Source: UBA5018 sp044375975
Lineage (GTDB): Bacteria > Cyanobacteriota > Cyanobacteriia > PCC-6307 > Cyanobiaceae
Length of the DNA stretch: 58,089 nt
Direction: 5' to 3'
Assembly (NCBI GenBank): GCA_044375975.1
Contig: JBILLQ010000014.1
Coordinates: 1 to 58,089 of the forward strand
Shown here: positions 25,326-34,245 of the stretch, in pieces
How the letters are laid out: the number at the start of each line of letters is the position of its first letter
Numbering within the stretch: position 1 is the stretch's first letter
Made by a program: the position numbers and the translations under genes
The notes under the pieces: generated by a model
The model's database searches: none
What the model saw: the letters and a program-made list of their open reading frames with translations, nothing else
What the model was told of the DNA's origin: nothing

Positions 25326-25961
25326 ATGAAAACCACCCTCCGCTTCGATCAGCTCAGCTGCCGCCTGCAGGTGGAGGGACTGCCGGATGTGTCGGTGGGC
25401 CAATCCGGCGAGGTGGTGGGAATCATCAGCGGCTGGAGCCTGCAGTGGGCCGGTCGCCCCGAGCTGGAGGGTCGCAAGCAGCACCTGCTGGCCTTGATGC
25501 AGGTGGTGCTGCCCTATGCCCGCTATCTGCTCAGCGGCGTGGAGCGCCCCTTCGGTGCGCCTCCAGCCCAACCGGTGGAAATCTCTCCCCATCCCGAGGG
25601 CGGCCACCAGCTGGTGCTGCATAGCAGTCAGGCGGATACGGCCCCCCTGCAGCTGCGCCTCGACGACGCCGAGCTGGCCGATCTGGTGCGGGTACTGGAT
25701 CAATTGCGCCTGGACCCCAGATTGCAGCTGGCCCTCGACCTGCCGGAACCCAAGCCCCTGAAGGCCTTTGAACTGGAGCGCCGCACTCCCCTGGTCCAAC
25801 GCCTGGCGGCACCGATGGGGGGCTTGCTGGCCCTGGCCCTGCTGGCAGGCCTGGGGCTGTTGCTGCCGGTGCCCAAACCCCAGCCGGGCGGCACCCCTGG
25901 TGCCAAGACCAGCACCCCACCCACCAGCCTGCCCCTGACGCCAACCAAGCCCGGCTCTTGA
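25326..25961 (+). CDS. DUF4335-family membrane protein (211 aa)
   Basis: The N-terminus TLRFDQLSCRLQVEGLPD and the ISGWSLQWAGRPELEGRKQHL segment are those of DUF4335. The family has a soluble beta-rich part, then a single membrane helix (about residues 163-182, MGGLLALALLAGLGLLLPV) and a Pro/Thr-rich tail. Topology suggests an N-terminus in the cytoplasm and a short outside tail. It follows DUF3038 in an evident operon. Function unknown. Confidence 0.85.
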   Translation: MKTTLRFDQLSCRLQVEGLPDVSVGQSGEVVGIISGWSLQWAGRPELEGRKQHLLALMQVVLPYARYLLSGVERPFGAPPAQPVEISPHPEGGHQLVLHSSQADTAPLQLRLDDAELADLVRVLDQLRLDPRLQLALDLPEPKPLKAFELERRTPLVQRLAAPMGGLLALALLAGLGLLLPVPKPQPGGTPGAKTSTPPTSLPLTPTKPGS

Positions 25962-26026
25962 CGCGGCGTGGCTCTTAATGAGACGCCGCTACTTGACGTG
26001 ACGCCGCTCCTGGACAAACTGGGGTA

Positions 26027-26275
26027 ATGACAACCATGACCTGGTCGGAACTGCGGATTCGGGTGGCCCGCCTTGGCGCCGCCCTCAATGTGGTGGTGCG
26101 CAGTGATCCGGAGGTGTGTGGCCTCAGTGGCGACAGCTTTCATCTGACACTGCACCATGGCGGCCAGGGCGACTGCACGGTGAGCAACCTGTCGCTGATC
26201 GATTGCCCCAACGAGCTGGTGCTGATGGAATTTGAGCGCTGGATGCGCGGCTGCGGCCACCAGTTGGAGGTATGA
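26027..26275 (+). CDS. Small conserved-type hypothetical protein (82 aa)
   Basis: No named domain. Soluble, with WSELRIRVARLGAALNVVV at the start and WMRGCGHQLEV at the end; four Cys. ATG 26027 and ATG 26036 are both possible. A GGGG at 26021 is better spaced for 26036. The stop overlaps the next start as ATGA, so the two genes are coupled. Confidence 0.65.
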   Translation: MTTMTWSELRIRVARLGAALNVVVRSDPEVCGLSGDSFHLTLHHGGQGDCTVSNLSLIDCPNELVLMEFERWMRGCGHQLEV

Positions 26276-26643
26276 CCTCACCCCACCAGCGGACATTGCT
26301 GCTCCCCAAGGCGGCCCCCAAGGCCGGGCGGGTTTTTCGCCAGCGCCGTCGCCGGGCCCGCTGGCAGCAACTGGGCACGGGGCTGTTGTCGCTTGCAGGC
26401 GGCGGCGGGCTGATGTACGGCTTGATGCTGCTGCCTGAGCGGCTCGACACCCTGCTGCTGGTGAGCAATGCCATCGCCAACTTGATCGGCGGCCTGAGCC
26501 GCTTTGGCATGGGCTTGCTGCAACTGCTGGCGGTGCTGGCCCTGGCTGCGGTGGCCCTCGGTGCCCTGGTGCTGATGTTGGCGGGAGTGATCAGACTATT
26601 GAAGGCCCTGTGGCCCGAGCCGCCCCGCCAACCACCCAGCTGA
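26272..26643 (+). CDS. Small two-TM hypothetical protein (123 aa)
   Basis: A basic N-terminal part (GRVFRQRRRRARW) is followed by two membrane helices (about residues 40-60, GTGLLSLAGGGGLMYGLMLL, and 82-107, GLLQLLAVLALAAVALGALVL). By the positive-inside rule the N-terminus is cytoplasmic. Coupled to the gene before it by a 4-bp overlap and 17 bp upstream of ppk2. No family recognised. Confidence 0.65.
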   Translation: MTSPHQRTLLLPKAAPKAGRVFRQRRRRARWQQLGTGLLSLAGGGGLMYGLMLLPERLDTLLLVSNAIANLIGGLSRFGMGLLQLLAVLALAAVALGALVLMLAGVIRLLKALWPEPPRQPPS

Positions 26644-26659
26644 ACCAGGCCCAACAGCG

Positions 26660-27781
26660 ATGGCTAAAGCCAGAGGCAAACACAAGCGCTCCCCCCAGCA
26701 CCGAATTCCCCAGAAGCAGCCCCAGGGGCAGGAGCAGGAACAGGGCCAGCCAGGGCCAGCGCCCCTGCCGGCCGAGCCTCGCCCCGACCACGATCGCTAC
26801 TACCCATCCACCCTGCTGGAGGACCTGCGCGATGAGCCAGTCCATGATTCCCTGGTCAATGGAGCCATAGCTGCCGGGGCTGGCGTCCACAAAATCGCCA
26901 TCAATGCAGACAGGCAACATCGACCAAATGGCAATGGCGGTGACGGTGCCGGTGACGGTGGCAATGGCGGTGGCGGTGGCGGTGGCAATGGCAATGGCAA
27001 TGGCAAGCTAGACCGCAAACGCTACGAGAAAGAACTGATCAGGCTACAAATAGAGCTGGTGAAGATGCAGTACTGGATCAAGCACACGGGCTTCCGCCTG
27101 ATCGTGGTGTTTGAAGGTAGAGATGCGGCGGGCAAGGGTGGCACGATCAAGCGCCTCACCGAGGCCCTCAATCCCCGGGGTTGCCGCGTGGTGGCTTTGG
27201 GTACCCCCAGCGACCAGCAAAAAACCCAGTGGTTTTTCCAACGCTATGTGGAGCACTTCCCCAGTGGCGGCGAAATGGTGATCTTTGATCGCAGTTGGTA
27301 TAATAGAGCCGGCGTGGAGAAGGTGATGGGGTTTTGCACCCACAAGCAGGTGGAGGAATTTCTGCAGAGCAGTCCAGAGTTTGAACGGATGCTGGTACGG
27401 TCAGGCATCGTGTTACTCAAATACTGGTTTTCAGTGAGTGACGAGGAGCAGGAGGTGCGCTTCCAAGCCCGCATCGACGATCCAACCCGCCGCTGGAAGC
27501 TCAGCCCAATGGATCTAGAAGCCCGCATGAAGTGGGCCGAATTTTCACAGGCAAAAGACGAAATGTTTAAACATACAAACATCCCAGAAGCACCCTGGTT
27601 CACCGTAGAAGCCGATGACAAGCGCCGGGCTCGCCTCAACTGCATCCACCACCTGCTCAGCAAGGTGCCCTATCGGGACATGACCCCAGAGGCGGTTAAG
27701 TTGCCGCCCCGCCCCAAGGCAAAAAAAGTGGAACGGCCACCCCTAGGGGAACAGTTCTTCGTGCCGAATCAATACCACTGA
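26660..27781 (+). CDS. ppk2: Polyphosphate kinase 2 family protein
   Basis: 373 aa. PPK2 enzymes transfer phosphate between polyphosphate and nucleotides. Walker A is in FEGRDAAGKGGTIKRLTEAL (about residues 151-170), Walker B with the lid is in VIFDRSWYNRAGVEKVMGF, and the LVRSGIVLLKYWFSVSDEEQ and RRWKLSPMDLEARMKW segments are conserved. The first 115 residues are unusual: a basic Gln/Pro-rich part and then an Asn/Gly-rich tract (about residues 90-115) encoded by repeated GGCAATGG/GGTGGC words. The catalytic part starts near residue 116 and is of class I type length. Confidence 0.95.
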   Translation: MAKARGKHKRSPQHRIPQKQPQGQEQEQGQPGPAPLPAEPRPDHDRYYPSTLLEDLRDEPVHDSLVNGAIAAGAGVHKIAINADRQHRPNGNGGDGAGDGGNGGGGGGGNGNGNGKLDRKRYEKELIRLQIELVKMQYWIKHTGFRLIVVFEGRDAAGKGGTIKRLTEALNPRGCRVVALGTPSDQQKTQWFFQRYVEHFPSGGEMVIFDRSWYNRAGVEKVMGFCTHKQVEEFLQSSPEFERMLVRSGIVLLKYWFSVSDEEQEVRFQARIDDPTRRWKLSPMDLEARMKWAEFSQAKDEMFKHTNIPEAPWFTVEADDKRRARLNCIHHLLSKVPYRDMTPEAVKLPPRPKAKKVERPPLGEQFFVPNQYH

Positions 27782-27930
27782 TCGGGCCGCCAATCCAGAT
27801 ACCCCTAAGCCCGCAAGCACATATGCCTGCAAGCCAGGAAGCTGCCGGGCTAGAACCTCCAGCTGGGCCGTCAGCCATGCAGACCGGCTTTCAGCCATGC
27901 AGACCGGCTTTCAGCCATGCAGACCGGCTT
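27782..27930. repeat. Spacer with three 20-bp tandem repeats
   Basis: The unit TCAGCCATGCAGACCGGCTT repeats exactly at 27871-27890, 27891-27910 and 27911-27930, with a partial fourth unit to 27940. The first 90 bases after ppk2 hold no gene. Confidence 0.85.
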
Positions 27931-28044
27931 TCAGCCATGCAAGCGGTTAAGCCACATGCCCGCCAATTGCCAGCTGCTCCACAGGAAGGCTGCCAGGATC
28001 AGCCAGTTCAGCCAGGCGGGTCGTTGCGGTTGCTCGGGGACCAT
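27931..28044 (-). CDS. Possible one-TM small protein (37 aa)
   Basis: The frame begins MVPEQPQRPAWLNW, continues LILAAFLWSSWQLAG and ends MWLNRLHG: a single hydrophobic helix with Trp at its borders and a basic end. A GGAG lies about 8 bp upstream of the ATG. The stop abuts the tandem repeat. Small one-helix proteins of this look are common in cyanobacteria, but I cannot name this one. Confidence 0.4.
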   Translation of the reverse strand: MVPEQPQRPAWLNWLILAAFLWSSWQLAGMWLNRLHG

Positions 28045-28105
28045 CGCCACACTCCATCGCGATCGGCCCTCTAGGTTGCCCGCAGCTAGAGCCCCATGGC
28101 GTCCG

Positions 28106-28732
28106 ATGCAGCTGATCGCCACCTACCGCAATGAGGCCCTGGCCGCTCTGGGGGACCAGGCGATCGATTTTTTTCAGCGCCGCAGCGACCTGCACAGCCG
28201 TGGTGTCAGCTTCGGTGGCGGCAATGCCAATCCAGACAAGGTCTCCACGGATATCTCCCTGGTGTGGCTAGATCGCAGTGACCCGGAGGCCCATCAACTG
28301 GCCGACGCGATCATGTTGGCCGTTTCGGGCTGTCTGAAGCAGTACCTCAGCCAGCGACGCCAGTTCCTGGAGGTGGTGCCGGAGCGCTCCCTATTCGTCA
28401 ACCCGATCTTCAACCTGCAGCACTACGAAGCCGGCGAGGGTTTTAAGAATTGGCATTGCGACTGGACCACGTCTGAGGATGCCACCGAACCGATCAAGCG
28501 GGTGCTGGCCTGGATCCTCTACTGCAATGACGTAGACAACGCCGGCACCGAATTCCTCTGGCAGCAGCACCATGTGGAGGCAGTGCGCGGCCAGATGGCA
28601 ATTTTTCCGGCCGGCATGTCCCACGTGCACCGCGGCAGGGTGAGCCAGGAGCAGGCCAAAACCATCGCTACGGGCTGGATCAACGTGGGCAAACTGGAGG
28701 CCTACGTGGAGCGCCTCGCCAAAATCGGCTAG
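28106..28732 (+). CDS. 2OG-Fe(II) oxygenase superfamily protein (208 aa)
   Basis: Double-stranded beta-helix oxygenase. The iron ligands are the H-x-D at about His117/Asp119 (WHCDWTT) and a distal His in AGMSHVHRGRV (about residue 173 or 175), with a downstream basic segment EQAKTIATGWIN for 2-oxoglutarate. A YEAGEGFKNWH segment before the HxD is typical of prolyl-hydroxylase-like members. ATG 28106 is preferred; the longer frame begins inside the tandem repeat. Substrate unknown. Confidence 0.8.
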   Translation: MQLIATYRNEALAALGDQAIDFFQRRSDLHSRGVSFGGGNANPDKVSTDISLVWLDRSDPEAHQLADAIMLAVSGCLKQYLSQRRQFLEVVPERSLFVNPIFNLQHYEAGEGFKNWHCDWTTSEDATEPIKRVLAWILYCNDVDNAGTEFLWQQHHVEAVRGQMAIFPAGMSHVHRGRVSQEQAKTIATGWINVGKLEAYVERLAKIG

Positions 28733-28765
28733 ACAGGGAGCAATCCACTCCGCCAAGACCCTGCC

Positions 28766-29065
28766 ATGGTGCGCCCCCTTGCTTTCCTCGCCGGCCTGGG
28801 CCTGGCAGCCAGCATCGCCCCCACCCTGGTCTGCCTGCCCGCCCGCGCCGACTCGGTGCAATTCCGCTCCACCGTTTCGGAGGTGGATGCCTGCAACCGC
28901 GCCCAGGCCCTGGTGCCCAAAAACGGCACCGTAACCACTATGAAGGTAAAGCAAAATAACGAATCCAATGGCAGCTATGCATTTACCTGCCGGGTGAACT
29001 GGAGCTCCTCCACCAAGGCCAAACCCACCTGGATGCCAATCCTGTTTGGCCCGGTGTGGAGCTGA
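28766..29065 (+). CDS. Small secreted protein (99 aa)
   Basis: A Sec signal peptide is clear: MVRPLAFLAGLGLAAS, then a hydrophobic stretch and a PARADS cleavage region near residue 28. The mature part is about 70 residues with two Cys (DACNRAQ and FTCRVNW) that could form a disulfide in the periplasm. No family recognised. It lies 33 bp after the oxygenase gene. Confidence 0.7.
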   Translation: MVRPLAFLAGLGLAASIAPTLVCLPARADSVQFRSTVSEVDACNRAQALVPKNGTVTTMKVKQNNESNGSYAFTCRVNWSSSTKAKPTWMPILFGPVWS

Positions 29066-29226
29066 CGGCCTCCTGAAGCTGCGAAGTCAATTACCACGAA
29101 GTCAATCGCCATGCAAAAGCCATCAAAAATTATAAACCTCAAGATGCCAACACTTGAGGAAGATCAATCAACAACCTGCATCGGTGGTCAACATTGAGCC
29201 ACAAACAACCCGTTGGCCAACCAAGC

Positions 29227-30903
29227 CTAGGGATGTGTTCTGCGGAAGGTCTCAATCGCGCTAACAACACCCTGGGACGAGTATCCGCTGATCAGATAAA
29301 GCTGGAACTCCTGGCCTTTGCTGAGATATTTGGAGTAAGAGGAGCTGAGAAATGGCAGATAGGCATTATTGTTGCGTAGATTAATCTCAAAGAAGGGAAG
29401 AGTGGTGGCTTTCACGTAATTTCCAATCAATCCCTGGCTGGGAAGTGTGAGATCGCCAACGGATTCAATGGTCTTTTTGATGCCGGGATCAATCTCGTTG
29501 AAATTCACATGGGCCTGACCTTCCAGCAGCATCCAGTACTTTTTGGGTTCCTTCAGCCAGGTGAAGGGCAGAGCCTGCTCAAGAGCAGGGGGTGCGGCTG
29601 GGTCGTAGCTGCCGGAGGCGAGCATCACGGGGATGGCAATGGCACCGATTCCTTTCGGCCCAAAAATGCTGCGCATCACCGGATTGGCGGCAAACACCGC
29701 CCGAGCCCTCGGATCATTGAGGGCATAAGACTTGCGGGGCAGTTCAAGCGCTCGGCACTCAAGCAACAGGGAGATGTCAAGCGCCCCATAGGGACGGGTG
29801 CAGTCGGCTTGGAGATGGTCGAAATCAATCGTTGCTCCGGCCACCGCCAGGGCGGTGTACCCCCCGAAGGAGTGACCGGCAATGCCAACTGAGGCAATGT
29901 TCAACTTGCCAGCGAAGGAACTGGCATTGCGCCGGCCCAACTCATCGATCGCGTAGCTGATGTCCTTGGGTCTCTGGATAAAGTCCTGAACATCAAAGAT
30001 GTCCTGATGCAACCCCTTCAGCATTGCCTTCAGCCAGATCGTGTCGCTACCTGGATGCTGAGGGGCCGCCACCACATAGCCGTAGCTGGCCAGATGATTG
30101 AGGCCTTCGCTGTAATCCTCCGGCCTTGAGGCCAGACCGTGGGAGAACAGGATGACCGGGATCTGTGCAGCCTTGTTCTGCTCTGGAATGTAGACGTCCA
30201 CATAGAAGGATCTCTGGCGACTGGCATCCACCAGATTCCACACCACCTTACGCACAGAAAAGGGCCCCGGCTTGGCGGGATCCGGCAAGGAATTGAAGTT
30301 AACCGCTGGTTGTGTAGCGGCTTCCTTGGCCGAGAGATCTCTCAAGGTGGTGATGACGGCTTCCGTGGCGGCGATTACCCTCTCTCCGGCATTGGCGGCA
30401 CCAACAATCGCCTCCCCGTGCAACTGGATGTTGGTGGGCAATTGCCGCAGCACATTGAGCTGGCTCAAACCGTCGCTGGAGAAGGCTGCCCCCACCAGAG
30501 CGGAGCGCAGAGCGAACTTGCCATTGCCGCCCCGTTGCAAGGTGATGCCACGCCCTAACCGCTCCAACACATCTTCCCCGATTCTGCTATCAAAGAACTG
30601 GGATACCATCAGAGGGTCGACATCAGCCCGCTGCACCAGTGCTGCGCGCAATTCCGCTCGCTTATTGGCAGGAGTGAACTGCAGAAAGAACGCCAGATCG
30701 TCGGCAACGGTGCCGTCCTTGGCGAAGGCCTGCAGGGAACTGATGCGCAAGGAGCGGATCAGCGGCCCATAGGAAAAGGAAAGAACTTCGCCGGCACGGA
30801 CCGGACTAACGGCCATCAGCGGCAGGGAGAACCCTGCGAACAAACCCACTAGAGCACGCTTGAGCAAGATGTTTTCACTGAATTCTTGATTAAATTTTAC
30901 CAT
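29227..30903 (-). CDS. Secreted alpha/beta hydrolase with N-terminal DUF1400 (558 aa)
   Basis: A signal peptide at the N-terminus (ALVGLFAGFSLPLMAVSPVRA) is followed by a DUF1400 domain, a cyanobacterial N-terminal domain (residues about 35-150; SFSYGPLIRSLRI, FFDSRIGEDVLERLGRGI). The hydrolase domain has the nucleophile elbow GHSFGG with Ser near residue 343, the oxyanion part VILFSHGLASRPEDY, the Asp region ASGSYDPAAPP and a final His in EGQAHVNF. Platelet-activating-factor acetylhydrolase-like lipases or esterases share this pattern; the substrate is unknown. ATG 30903 is preferred over the start at 30993 because it places the signal peptide properly. Confidence 0.88.
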   Translation of the reverse strand: MVKFNQEFSENILLKRALVGLFAGFSLPLMAVSPVRAGEVLSFSYGPLIRSLRISSLQAFAKDGTVADDLAFFLQFTPANKRAELRAALVQRADVDPLMVSQFFDSRIGEDVLERLGRGITLQRGGNGKFALRSALVGAAFSSDGLSQLNVLRQLPTNIQLHGEAIVGAANAGERVIAATEAVITTLRDLSAKEAATQPAVNFNSLPDPAKPGPFSVRKVVWNLVDASRQRSFYVDVYIPEQNKAAQIPVILFSHGLASRPEDYSEGLNHLASYGYVVAAPQHPGSDTIWLKAMLKGLHQDIFDVQDFIQRPKDISYAIDELGRRNASSFAGKLNIASVGIAGHSFGGYTALAVAGATIDFDHLQADCTRPYGALDISLLLECRALELPRKSYALNDPRARAVFAANPVMRSIFGPKGIGAIAIPVMLASGSYDPAAPPALEQALPFTWLKEPKKYWMLLEGQAHVNFNEIDPGIKKTIESVGDLTLPSQGLIGNYVKATTLPFFEINLRNNNAYLPFLSSSYSKYLSKGQEFQLYLISGYSSQGVVSAIETFRRTHP

Positions 30904-31406
30904 TGCCCAGGATAGTGTGCTCAGGTTCGCAGCAAACGCTTGCCACCGCCATGAGTCAACTCGATTGCCCTTGTTCGCTTCCCTAAATGCCAACGCTTGG
31001 TGAACACCGGGCGCAGTTCAGATTGCGCAACCATACTTGAACCGGGCATCGATCACAGTGAATTTGCCACAGATGCGATCAAGCAATATAGTCACCGGGC
31101 TCGAGTCGCGACCGTGATAGGAAGTAGTGATTCCAGTAAGTGGTGATTCACTGCCATTGATCTGTTTCATTTTCTTACTTCTAGAACGATTCGTCAGTCA
31201 CTCGTGCTTTCAACTCTGGCCACTGCTTTCTTCTTGTGGGATTCAGGCTGGGATTTCGCCTTCTAGCGGGGAAAAGGATGAGGTAATGGACCTCTAAAGC
31301 AAGACGGTTTTATGAGTGGCCAAAAAGATGAACGGATGTGCTGATGGGGTGGGGATACAATGCATTGTTAATAGTCTTCCCTTTCCCTACTCCAGGAGCT
31401 GTTGAG
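30904..31406. other. Spacer between the divergent hydrolase gene and the DUF1254 remnant
   Basis: No gene supported. A near-palindromic stretch (GTAGTGATTCCAGTAAGTGGTGATTCACTGC) lies near 31123-31153. TACAAT near 31356 could be a -10 element for the DUF1254 remnant. Confidence 0.4.
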
Positions 31407-32481
31407 ATGACGTTGCGTCGTCAGCTCCGGATCGGCATGGCCATCGCTGTCTTCGTCGCCAACCTGGCCACAACGGCTTCGGCCCAGACCCAGACTTTCA
31501 AGATGACCACGCCGATCGCGCCGGGGGTGGCCACGCCCGATCGGTTGGACAGCTCCATCGGCACCCTCCACCTGATTGACGGCTTTCCCAAGCCCGACAC
31601 CGTCGAGAAGATCTACGACAACCTCGACCGCTCCAGGACCCTGCAGGCATATCTGCTAGCCATCCCGATCGTCAACCAGGCCGGGATGCGCGATTCCCTG
31701 CGCAAGTTCGGACCCATCAATACCACCAACGTGATCTGGGAAAACCTGGTGGGCCCCAAGACCGTGAAACTCACGGCCAACGACAATACGGTTTACAGCT
31801 TCATCTGGCTTGATACCAATAAAGGGCCCCTGGTGGTTGAAATCCCACCCAAGGTGCTGGGTGCCATCAATGACTTCTGGTACCGCTGGGTGGCCGACAT
31901 CGGCATCACCGAGGCCGACAAGGGTGCCGGCGATCAAGTTTGTCAACGCGTCCGGGCTGCCCGCCAACTTTGTCGCCCCCACCACCCTGGGTCTGTTCGC
32001 CTCGCTCGGCATCGTTAAGGGCAAGCCCTTCAACCCTAACGAGCGCATGAAGAAAATCCTCAGTGATGCCGCCAACATCGGGGCGGTAACGGCGCGAACG
32101 ATCGGCTTCAAGATCCGCAATCGAGAGGCGTTCTTCTACCCCAACAGCTCCTGGCGACTGCCGTTCTTCGGTGACTATAAATTTGAAGTATCCCCCGGTG
32201 TAGCCAACCTAGATGGAGCGGTGTTCTTTTACTACATCGCCACCGGCGTGACGCCGGCAATGGAGGCGAAGATGGTGGGCCAGGGCTCTCAGTATCCCTG
32301 GACCTCTCTGGATTCCAAAGGCAACCCGTTTGACGGCGGTAAAACCTACCGGCTGCGCCTGCCGCCGTTGGATCTCTCCCAGATCGACTTTCAGGCTTTG
32401 GCTGAAAGGTTCAAACATTCGAAGCGCAAGAACATCGATCTGGCCCCCTCAGGGCCGCTGATCCGCTGGGGCGCCAACTGA
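31407..32481 (+). pseudogene. DUF1254/DUF1214-type exported protein, frameshifted and internally deleted
   Basis: The start is intact: GGAG 5-8 bp before ATG 31407 and a signal peptide (MTLRRQLRIGMAIAVF, cleavage after TASA). The frame then gives a DUF1254 core (TVEKIYDNLDRSRTLQAYL, NTTNVIWENLVGPKTVKLTA, VVEIPPKVLGAINDFWYRW, ITEADKGAGD). At about 31930 the reading switches to the +1 frame (KFVNASGLPANF, then GLFASLGIVKGKPFNPNERM and LSDAANIGAVTARTI), ending at 32481. From memory of the family, about 50 and 30 residues are missing around KFVNASG, and the usual C-terminal DUF1214 part is cut and followed by an unrelated-looking end. The gene is decayed; the family function is unknown. Confidence 0.8.
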
Positions 32482-32702
32482 GCTGATCAGCTTTGGATCA
32501 AAGTTAGGCCCTACCAGCAGGTGCCAGAAATTTGCGAGTAAAGCCGCTGCAGTTTCTCCGGGATCGCAGCCGCGGTTGTGGTCCAGCTGAATGGGGCGGA
32601 GCTTTTCTGGAAACAAACCGCTGGAAACCACAAGCGGCCAGCCACCAGCCAGGGCCCGGCGGCGGCGCGTAGCCTGGCCCCATCCAGGGCACCTCGTTTG
32701 CC
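32482..32702. other. Spacer, nothing recognised
   Basis: A 221-bp GC-rich stretch between the DUF1254 remnant and the SWIM gene. No gene or signal identified. Confidence 0.4.
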
Positions 32703-33638
32703 ATGACCATTAGCTCGATCACCACCCAGCTTGGCAGCGAAGGTCTCGGCCAGCAGCCCTGGTGGGTGGACCAGTGGATGGAGCTGATCAACTCCTACCG
32801 CTTCAAAAAGCGCTTGGAACGAGCCTGGGAGTACGCCCGCTCGGGCAACGTCAGCTCAATTCGCTTTGAAGGCAGGCGGGTCCATGCCCGGGTGCAAGGC
32901 ACCGGCGAAGAACCATACAAGGTGAAGTTATGGCTGGATGTGCTCAGCGATGAGGATTGGGGCTACGTGCTCGAAGCCCTCACCCAGAAGGCTCGCTGGT
33001 CAGCCCAGCTGTTGGCCGGGGTGATGCCAGCCGACATTGAACGCGCCTTCGCCGCCAGCGGCAAGCGCCTGTTTCCCTTCAAGTTGCAGGAGGTGCGCAG
33101 CGAGTGCAGCTGCCCCGACAAGGCCAATCCCTGCAAGCACGTCAGTGCGGTCTTTTATCTGATGGGTGATCGCTTCTCGGAAGATCCCTTCGTGTTGTTT
33201 CAGCTGCGGGGCCGCACCCGCCCCCAGCTGCTGGCCGACCTGGCCAAGCGCCGCCGCCGGGCCCTGGCCCAACAGGCCAAGGCGGCTGGCGGCCAGCAGC
33301 CCCCGCTGGCCGACGCCCTGGCCGCCCTGCGCCGGGCCCATCCCGCCATCGAAGACCCGAGCCGCTGGTGGCGGTATGACGCGGCCCTCGATCCGGAGCT
33401 GGTGGTGATCACACCGGCCCTGGAAGGAGATAGCGGCCTGGATGCGGCTGGCCCCCTGCCCTTGGCGGAAGAGCCCTGCTTCCCCCACTCCAATCGGCTG
33501 TTCCTGGAACATCTGCAGCAACAGGGCAAGCGGATGGCCACCCTGGCGATGGCGACCGCCATGGGCGGTGCAACCGTCACCGGTGCAGCAGTGGACGGTG
33601 CAGCCAATGGCAATGGTCAAGGTGATGGCGCCAGCTGA
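32703..33638 (+). CDS. SWIM zinc-finger protein (311 aa)
   Basis: The SWIM motif C-x-C-x(n)-C-x-H is present in ECSCPDKANPCKHVSAVFYL (about residues 136-155). The N-terminal half (WWVDQWMELINSYRFKKRLE, ARSGNVSSIRFEGRRVHARV) is typical of the SWIM proteins found beside SNF2-type helicases. No helicase gene is present here, which is noteworthy. The last 40 residues are an Ala/Gly/Thr/Asn-rich low-complexity tail. SWIM domains bind DNA or protein. Confidence 0.88.
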   Translation: MTISSITTQLGSEGLGQQPWWVDQWMELINSYRFKKRLERAWEYARSGNVSSIRFEGRRVHARVQGTGEEPYKVKLWLDVLSDEDWGYVLEALTQKARWSAQLLAGVMPADIERAFAASGKRLFPFKLQEVRSECSCPDKANPCKHVSAVFYLMGDRFSEDPFVLFQLRGRTRPQLLADLAKRRRRALAQQAKAAGGQQPPLADALAALRRAHPAIEDPSRWWRYDAALDPELVVITPALEGDSGLDAAGPLPLAEEPCFPHSNRLFLEHLQQQGKRMATLAMATAMGGATVTGAAVDGAANGNGQGDGAS

Positions 33639-34203
33639 GCCCGCCAAGGCTGAGCCTGCTCCAGCTGGGCCCTCTGCATCTGAGCCCCCTGCAGCTGGGC
33701 CAATCGATCAGCCTGCTGCGGCTGCCTGGTTGACGGCAGCGGCGATCACCAACGCCTGCCGCATTTTGGATAGCCACCAAGAGCTATTTGAGCGGCCCTT
33801 AATCGCGGAGCCTGCCGGCGGCCTCGTTCGCCTGCAAAGGGCCCAAGCCCTGTTCTGCAGCGAGCGGTTGGTGTTGGCCCACGACGGCGCCGATCCATCT
33901 GTCGATCCTGGCCCTCGCCTGATCTATGCCAATCGGGCGGCCCTCCGCCTCTGGCGCCGCCCCTGGCAGGCCATGGTGGGCATGCCCTCGCGGCTCACCG
34001 CCGAGCTTGGCGAGCGTGCCGAGCGCGCCCAGGCCCTGGGGCGGGCCCAGGGCCTGGGCGCCATCAGCGACTACGCCGGCATTCGCGTGGACAGCAGGGG
34101 GCGTCGCTTTCGCATCGAAGGAGCGCGGCTGTGGACCCTGCTGGACGAGCAGGGGCGACCCCAGGGCCAGGCCGCCAGTTTTGCTCGCTGGTGGTGGCTA
34201 TAA
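33607..34203 (+). CDS. MEKHLA-domain (PAS-like) protein (198 aa)
   Basis: Residues about 45-198 match the MEKHLA domain: RILDSHQELFERPL, LIYANRAALRLWRRPWQ, GMPSRLTAELGERAERA, AISDYAGIRVDSRGRRFRIE, and the ending GQAASFARWWWL. The domain resembles PAS sensors, and in plants it is joined to HD-ZIP factors. The N-terminus is a Pro/Ala-rich linker. Starts at 33607, 33613 and 33625 are all in frame; the gene overlaps the SWIM gene by about 30 bp, so the two are coupled. Confidence 0.85.
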   Translation: MAMVKVMAPAEPAKAEPAPAGPSASEPPAAGPIDQPAAAAWLTAAAITNACRILDSHQELFERPLIAEPAGGLVRLQRAQALFCSERLVLAHDGADPSVDPGPRLIYANRAALRLWRRPWQAMVGMPSRLTAELGERAERAQALGRAQGLGAISDYAGIRVDSRGRRFRIEGARLWTLLDEQGRPQGQAASFARWWWL

Positions 34204-34245
34204 ACCTGGCACCGATCAGTGTGCCTATCTTCGTGAGTGCCAGTA

